NCBI GenBank assembly: GCA_003166955.1
Contig: PMUI01000019.1
Location: 144,902-208,901 of the forward strand
Length of the DNA stretch: 64,000 bases
Source: Acidobacterium sp.
GTDB lineage: Bacteria; Acidobacteriota; Terriglobia; Terriglobales; Acidobacteriaceae
Reading direction: 5' to 3'
The notes under the pieces are model-generated. The model was given only the letters and a program-made list of their open reading frames with translations. It did not search any database and was not told the origin of the DNA. Made by a program: the position numbers and the translations under genes. This document shows positions 60,365 to 64,000 of this stretch, in pieces; position 1 is the stretch's first letter; each line of letters starts with the position of its first letter.

Positions 60365-61375
60365 TTACTTCCCGCCATTCGGGACAACAGACAGCGACTT
60401 CAAATCATGCGGGCTGTTCATCGCCCGCTGCAACAACCCCGTCGGAATCGTCGCCGTCAGCACCGCCTCATTGCGATGCCGCTCCACGCTGATGCTGTTA
60501 ATCAGGCTGCGCGTGTCCGCATCGAACGCCTCCGCGCTCGCGCCCCCCGTATTCGCCATCGACTTCACCAGCACCAGAATCGTATCCAGCGACTCCGTCG
60601 TGTCCGCCGCCGCCCCATCCGTCGGCGCAATCTCCTCCACACGCAAGTGGATCTTCCCAATCCACGTCAGCGACGCAATGAACGTCGCATCCGGCGGCAG
60701 CGGCAACCGCAGCCCCATCACCCGCGCCCCGCCATTCGCCAGCGGCTGCCCAATCTGCCCAATCCCCCACGCCACCGCCAGCAGCGGCACCTGCGAATAC
60801 CGTTTCGACAGCAGCGACGACCCGGAAAACGGCAGCGCCGCCGTCCGATGCCGGTCGATCATCGAGTGAATCTGCTCGGTCGACGGCGTGTTGCTCACCG
60901 CAACAATGTCGTACCCCAAAAACGCCACCCGCACGGTCCGCCCCTCGCTCGGAATGTTGTAGATCGTGTGCCCCGCGTAGCTCTCCTCCGACGCCGCGAT
61001 GCTCGCCAGATAATCCGCCAGCTTCCTCCCATCGAAATGCCCGACAAACACCTCGCTGAAAGCCAGCGCCCCGTTCGGCCCCTTCGCATCCGCCATCCGG
61101 TGCAGCGCAAACGCCGCCTCATCCAGATCGCGCTCGAACTGGATCCCCGTCGCATCGATAAAGTGCTGGTACTCCGGCGAGTGCTCCACCGCATGCTGAT
61201 CGAAATGCGTCGCCGCCCGCAGCGGCCGCAGATTGAAATACACAATCCCGTCCGACTCGGGCAGCAGCCGCGCCGCCTCCGGCGGAGCCTGTTTGCGAAG
61301 GTAAATCGCCCCAGCCAGCAGCAGCAGGACGACAAGCACAATGGCGATGGATAGCTTCGTGCGCCGGTGGGTCAT
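60365..61375 (-). CDS. Membrane-anchored protein of unknown function
   Basis: 336 aa. N-terminal signal anchor (LSIAIVLVVLLLLAGAIYLR). The remainder is an exported globular domain with few distinctive motifs: PESDGIVYFNLRPLRAATHF, FIDATGIQFERDLDEAAFAL and 'VAFLGYDIVAVSNTPSTEQI'. The repeating 'IVYFNLRPL...' and 'FERDLDEAA' shape is seen in other exported acidobacterial hypotheticals, but I cannot name a family. It ends at a repeat tract. Confidence 0.75.
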   Translation of the reverse strand: MTHRRTKLSIAIVLVVLLLLAGAIYLRKQAPPEAARLLPESDGIVYFNLRPLRAATHFDQHAVEHSPEYQHFIDATGIQFERDLDEAAFALHRMADAKGPNGALAFSEVFVGHFDGRKLADYLASIAASEESYAGHTIYNIPSEGRTVRVAFLGYDIVAVSNTPSTEQIHSMIDRHRTAALPFSGSSLLSKRYSQVPLLAVAWGIGQIGQPLANGGARVMGLRLPLPPDATFIASLTWIGKIHLRVEEIAPTDGAAADTTESLDTILVLVKSMANTGGASAEAFDADTRSLINSISVERHRNEAVLTATIPTGLLQRAMNSPHDLKSLSVVPNGGK

Positions 61376-61468
61376 CGAAAGGGCTTCCCGCTGTTCCGGA
61401 AAGCAGCACCTCCTATCTTCTCACCCACCCCGCCTTTCCCGCATCTCGCCAGGAGATTGGGTTGTGGG

Positions 61469-61648
61469 TCAGTTTGAAATCCAAGCGCTGATTAAGGGGC
61501 TGAAGATCCTCTTCAACACGACTTTCCAGACACGGTCAGGATGGATGCTGCAATAAACACCCAGAAGGATCAAACCGGCAATCCCGATCAAGATTTTCAA
61601 CGCGGAGAGAGGGTCCCTCCGCTCTGGATCTACCGGAATGCGAATCAT
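61469..61648 (-). CDS. Small one-TM protein, tentative
   Basis: 59 aa from the ATG at 61648 (MIRIPVDPERRDPLSALKIL). One TM (ALKILIGIAGLILLGVYC) is followed by HPDRVWKVVLKRIFSPLISA. The hydrophobic profile and charged flanks are sensible, but there is no clear family or strong RBS. Position: 93 bp upstream of the unknown anchored protein, same strand. Confidence 0.45.
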   Translation of the reverse strand: MIRIPVDPERRDPLSALKILIGIAGLILLGVYCSIHPDRVWKVVLKRIFSPLISAWISN

Positions 61649-62195
61649 GCTCTCACGCCTCGAGCAGCCCCACAAGCTCTTCGACGCTCCAGACGTGATC
61701 GCTCAATCCGGCTTCCATCGCTGGCGTAACGCGGAGAGTCAAACTGACCCACTACCGAAGATTGTCATCCCGAGGCGAGCGCGCAGCGCGAAAGCCGAGG
61801 GATCTGCTTTTCGGAGCTCCTGAACCTGACAGCTCCTTGTGCCCTACCCGCCCCGTCGACACACCGCCCATCGACATCCGCACCCCCACAGCCCCCGGCC
61901 AGGTTCACCCCACAGCAAGTAGCAAAGGCCCCTGCCATGGCGACCGTCAATCGACTTGTCTTCATGCTTGAGCCGTTAGTAACACCTCAGACGTCCCGTG
62001 GACCGTTATGGGAAAACATCGCTGCATACCCGCCCCGCTGCCTATCCCCAAGGCTCTCCGGCGCCGCCCCCAAGCCCGCCGAACCTTCCCCTTCCGTGCA
62101 TTGCGACCCCCATCTGCGTGTGATATTTTCATTCCTGTACCTCTCGAATGCGAACGCAGAAGTGTGTCCGGGCTCGACAGGTACGCAACGTCCGG
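61649..62195. other. Repeat-rich intergenic region before the tRNA cluster
   Basis: No gene is supported. At 61766-61809 is a GTCATCCCGAGGCGAGCG-type dispersed element ending AGCCGAGGGATCTGC. At 61896-61923 is the 28-bp repeat shared with 56914-56941. The promoter for the tRNA genes should lie close to 62150-62190. Confidence 0.55.
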
Positions 62196-62271
62196 GCTGG
62201 CGTAGCTCAGCTGGTAGAGCATCTGATTTGTAATCAGAGGGTCGGGGGTTCAAATCCCTTCGCCAGCTCCA
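62196..62271 (+). tRNA. tRNA-Thr (TGT)
   Basis: GCTGGCG acceptor pairs with CGCCAGC; the D-arm AGCTCAGCTGGTAGAGC, the anticodon loop TT-TGT-AA between TCTGA and TCAGA, and the T-arm GGGGTTCAAATCCC are all normal. CCA is encoded at 62269-62271. First of four tRNAs before tuf. Confidence 0.95.
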
Positions 62272-62308
62272 GTCTCCCCTCTCGGACCGATAAGGGTCGA
62301 TTCCCTTC

Positions 62309-62396
62309 GCACAGGTGGCCGAGTGGTTAATGGCAGCAGACTGTAAATCTGCCGCTCTTTGGAGCTACGGAGGTTCGAATCCTCCCCTGTGCACCA
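62309..62396 (+). tRNA. tRNA-Tyr (GTA)
   Basis: GCACAGG pairs with CCTGTGC. Class II tRNA with a long variable arm (CGCTCTTTGGAGCTACG region). The anticodon loop is CT-GTA-AA. CCA is encoded at 62394-62396. Confidence 0.94.
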
Positions 62397-62435
62397 GAAT
62401 TTCAAGCGCGCAGTTGGCGCGGGTTGCAGAATGAG

Positions 62436-62714
62436 ATGCGCGTGGCTGGAATCAAAGATGGCGAGAACCCCGCAGCCGAACGAAGCAGAATGTGGCTCGC
62501 GCTGGGGATTTTGACAGCTTTGGCGATTCTGGCCTGGTTCACGATCGACGGCAGCGCCGTACTGCCGGTGAAGGAATATAGCTTCGGTAGTTTTTCGTTC
62601 GGCGGATTTGGGGTGCAAGTACGGTTGCTCCCGGAACTGATTCTGGGCCTCTTTGCCGTAAGGGTCGTAACCGCGAATATGCGGGCACGGCTGGAGTCCG
62701 GGACTCGGCAGTAA
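62436..62714 (+). CDS. Small membrane protein between tRNA genes
   Basis: 92 aa from the ATG at 62436 (MRVAGIKDGENPAAERSRMW); a TTG at 62424 is also in frame. Two hydrophobic stretches, MWLALGILTALAILAWFTI and LLPELILGLFAVRVV, surround a Phe/Gly-rich loop (YSFGSFSFGGFGVQVR). Sensible composition and a proper stop (62712-62714) support it. It could come from processing inside the tRNA transcript; no family is recognised. Confidence 0.5.
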   Translation: MRVAGIKDGENPAAERSRMWLALGILTALAILAWFTIDGSAVLPVKEYSFGSFSFGGFGVQVRLLPELILGLFAVRVVTANMRARLESGTRQ

Positions 62715-62748
62715 GATTGTTGGTTGGTGGTTGGGTTTGCAGCAAAGG

Positions 62749-62824
<76 letters not shown>

Positions 62825-62893
62825 GAGTTTCAGCAGTTGGCTCGCTCGCTGAAGAATGTCAGCGAGCGTTTGCATGTCCAGCAACGCTCCCAG

Positions 62894-62935
62894 CTCCCAG
62901 CTACTGGCTACTGGCTACCGGCTACTGGCTGCTTT
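62894..62935. repeat. Heptamer array CTACTGG-type
   Basis: CTACTGG (62901), CTACTGG, CTACCGG, CTACTGG and CTGCTTT in 7-bp register, preceded by CAGCTCC. A degenerate cousin of the TACTGGC array at 50723-50771. Confidence 0.75.
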
Positions 62936-62938
62936 CAA

Positions 62939-62979
62939 GCGGGAGTAACGAAGGGTGAGAGTCACAGCCTTCCAAGTTG
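62939..62979 (+). pseudogene. Fossil 5' half of tRNA-Gly (TCC)
   Basis: GCGGGAGTAAC (62939-62949) and GAGTCACAGCCTTCCAAG (62959-62976) match the intact tRNA-Gly at 63071 exactly, at the same spacing; only the nine D-loop bases differ (GAAGGGTGA here). After the anticodon arm the similarity ends. It cannot fold a T-arm or acceptor stem. Confidence 0.8.
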
Positions 62980-63070
62980 AGGCGTCTGGCGGGCGTGAAC
63001 GAAGCGTAGCGTAGTGGGAGCCCGCCGCCGAAATCCTGAGCGTACGCGAAGGACCTCGGTCGGCACAGAA
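62980..63070. repeat. REP-like stem between fossil and intact tRNA-Gly
   Basis: GGCGGGC and GCCCGCC enclose GTGAACGAAGCGTAGCGTAG-like sequence (about 62987-63027), followed by CCTGAGCGTACGCGAAGGACCTC. Confidence 0.5.
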
Positions 63071-63145
63071 GCGGGAGTAACTCAGTGGTAGAGTCACAGC
63101 CTTCCAAGCTGTTGGTCGCGGGTTCGATTCCCGTCTCCCGCTCCA
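63071..63145 (+). tRNA. tRNA-Gly (TCC)
   Basis: GCGGGAG pairs with CTCCCGC. The anticodon loop is CT-TCC-AA; the T-arm is GGGTTCGATTCCC. CCA is encoded at 63143-63145. The 5' half has a fossil copy 132 bp upstream. Confidence 0.95.
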
Positions 63146-63194
63146 AAGTTTTTGATCGGGCCAAGTCTTGTTTGTTCGGAACATGTTTTGAAGG

Positions 63195-63248
63195 GGCACG
63201 GCTTCAGCCGTGCCGTTAGACGCACAGAGAAAATGGGGCTTTAGCCCC
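63195..63248. repeat. Two REP-like stems GGCACGGCTTCAGCCGTGCC and GGGGCTTTAGCCCC
   Basis: First stem 63195-63202 / 63207-63214 with loop TTCA; second 63235-63240 / 63243-63248. Widespread-looking intergenic palindromes, also hinted at 22527-22548. They lie just upstream of the 102-aa gene. Confidence 0.6.
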
Positions 63249-63266
63249 TGAGGGAATCTAAGACCG

Positions 63267-63575
63267 ATGTTTGAGCAGGCCACCATCCCGATCCAGGACG
63301 AGAAAACCTTCGCCGAGGTCAAGCTCGCCATCGACGAGGCATTCGCCCCCGCCCAGGTCTCCGCCTTCCTCCGCAAAGTCGCCGGCACCAAACTCCGCGT
63401 CCGCCAGTTCGAAGCAGTCCTCGCTCATGGATTCCTAGGCGCGCAAGCCCAGAAAAGTTACGCCGCCCTCGGCGACGCCGACCGCGGCCAGATTCGCGAA
63501 CACTACCTACGCCAGGTCGAGCGCGTAGCCCCCGAAATCCGCCAAAAGTTTTTCCGGCTCTACGCCAGCTATTAA
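63267..63575 (+). CDS. Hypothetical protein near tuf
   Basis: 102 aa (MFEQATIPIQDEKTFAEVKL...). It is mainly helical and charged, without TM or signal; LRKVAGTKLRVRQFEAVLAH and GAQAQKSYAALGDADRGQIR stand out. The ending QVERVAPEIRQKFFRLYASY is typical of small acidobacterial unknowns near tuf. It stops one base before the next gene's GTG, so the two are probably co-translated. No family is claimed. Confidence 0.7.
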   Translation: MFEQATIPIQDEKTFAEVKLAIDEAFAPAQVSAFLRKVAGTKLRVRQFEAVLAHGFLGAQAQKSYAALGDADRGQIREHYLRQVERVAPEIRQKFFRLYASY

Positions 63576-63576
63576 T

Positions 63577-63888
63577 GTGTATGGAATCGTCTGGGAATTC
63601 CGCGTGCGCGCCGGCGCGGAAAGAGCCTTCATCGACGGGTATGATGCCAACGGCGCCTGGGTTCGCTTGTTTCGTCGCTGTCAGGGGTTCCGGGGTACCG
63701 AGTTAACGCGCAGTGTAAGAGATTTGAGAGTTTTCTACACGCTTGATACCTGGGAATCGGAAGATTGTTATAAAGAGTTTCGCAGGACCTGCCAGCTGGA
63801 ATACGAGGCGCTGGACAAGAGTTTTGAGAGTTTGACGGAGCAGGAGCGCCTTGTGGGGATTCTCAGCGCTCCCACCGAGTCGCACTAA
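63577..63888 (+). CDS. Antibiotic-biosynthesis-monooxygenase-like dimeric alpha/beta barrel protein
   Basis: 103 aa from a GTG at 63577. The beta-alpha-beta-beta pattern VWEFRVRAGAERAFIDGY, GAWVRLFRRCQGFRGTEL, VRDLRVFYTLDTWESEDCYK fits the ABM/NIPSNAP-like ferredoxin fold; the conserved aromatic and Trp (DTWES) are where the fold has them. Such small proteins may be heme-degrading or of unknown role. It ends 9 bp before tuf. Confidence 0.7.
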   Translation: MYGIVWEFRVRAGAERAFIDGYDANGAWVRLFRRCQGFRGTELTRSVRDLRVFYTLDTWESEDCYKEFRRTCQLEYEALDKSFESLTEQERLVGILSAPTESH

Positions 63889-63897
63889 GGAGAAACC

Positions 63898-64000
63898 ATG
63901 GCGAAGGAAAAATTTGACCGGTCGAAACCGCACGTGAACGTGGGAACGATCGGGCACATCGATCACGGTAAGACGACTTTGACGGCGGCGATCACGAAGG
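63898..64000 (+). CDS. tuf: Elongation factor Tu, 5' part (window ends)
   Basis: The ATG at 63898 follows TAAGGAGAAACC (good RBS). It encodes [20 protein letters not shown] followed by [14 protein letters not shown], the EF-Tu N-terminus with the P-loop G-H-I-D-H-G-K-T; most EF-Tu proteins have Val rather than Ile after G-H. The gene is cut by the window end. The preceding tRNA-Thr/Tyr/Thr/Gly cluster matches the tufB-type context known from proteobacteria, so this copy is tufB-like. Confidence 0.95.

Noticed and set aside
61762..62253. Several short frames before the tRNA cluster
   Set aside because: They are built from dispersed repeats and run into tRNA-Thr.
62915..63391. 158-codon minus-strand frame across tRNA-Gly
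   Set aside because: It covers a tRNA gene and REP elements, so it is not coding.

Overview
The window is GC-rich chromosomal DNA from a Gram-negative bacterium, most likely Acidobacteriota (Terriglobia/Acidobacteriaceae-like). The evidence is an Oar-like TonB-dependent receptor with a carboxypeptidase-regulatory N-terminus, a kinase-TPR protein, a CRTAC1/ASPIC protein, a remnant of an acidobacterial-type ABC permease, LptD-based outer-membrane assembly, and many dispersed palindromic repeats. The taxonomic call is an inference from gene content, not from a marker phylogeny.

Layout. 1-1.6 kb: 3' part of an NHL/choice-of-anchor protein, a terminator and a 21-bp minisatellite. 1.6-7.9 kb (minus): pdaD-aguB-aguA-tadA-HAD-lytic transglycosylase-flippase-like protein; the first three form an arginine-to-putrescine route. 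8-10.6 kb: LysR regulator and DHA2 efflux pump. 10.8-15.7 kb (minus): lptD, a DsbA-like thioredoxin and a SurA-like isomerase, which together make sense as LPS-transporter assembly. 15.8-17.6 kb: RDD and small membrane proteins. 17.6-28.5 kb (minus): CRTAC1-like protein, moaA, a zinc ribbon, ETF-quinone oxidoreductase, MFS, etfA, a small membrane protein and etfB, an electron-transfer-flavoprotein block. 29.9-32.7 kb: an IS1595-family transposon with clear terminal inverted repeats, an 8-bp target duplication and four passenger ORFs. 33-38 kb: ABC-F ATPase, frameshifted Ser/Thr kinase-TPR gene, unknown protein. 38-47 kb: two coupled NAD-epimerases, permease pseudogene, phosphoesterase, prolyl oligopeptidase, GH3 glucosidase, bactofilin. 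47-53 kb: radical SAM, hemerythrin, flavodoxin, MBL-fold hydrolase, USP, POTRA protein. 53-61.6 kb: frameshifted TonB receptor, two cyclophilins, sorbosone-dehydrogenase-like protein, unknowns. 62.2-64 kb: tRNA-Thr, -Tyr, -Thr, -Gly and the start of tuf, the same tRNA set that precedes tufB in Escherichia coli.

The most unusual features are repeats. At least ten degenerate tandem arrays with a 7-bp period lie mostly at gene 3' ends, three of them nearly identical 35-bp blocks abutting stop codons. A 7-bp array (GCCCCCT) inside the kinase gene sits exactly at its frameshift, and loss of one unit would restore the kinase-TM-TPR fusion, suggesting slippage or phase variation. In-frame palindromes and 21-bp units are also lodged inside otherwise normal genes (ETF-QO, etfA, CRTAC1-like). 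A fossil tRNA-Gly half lies upstream of the intact tRNA-Gly.
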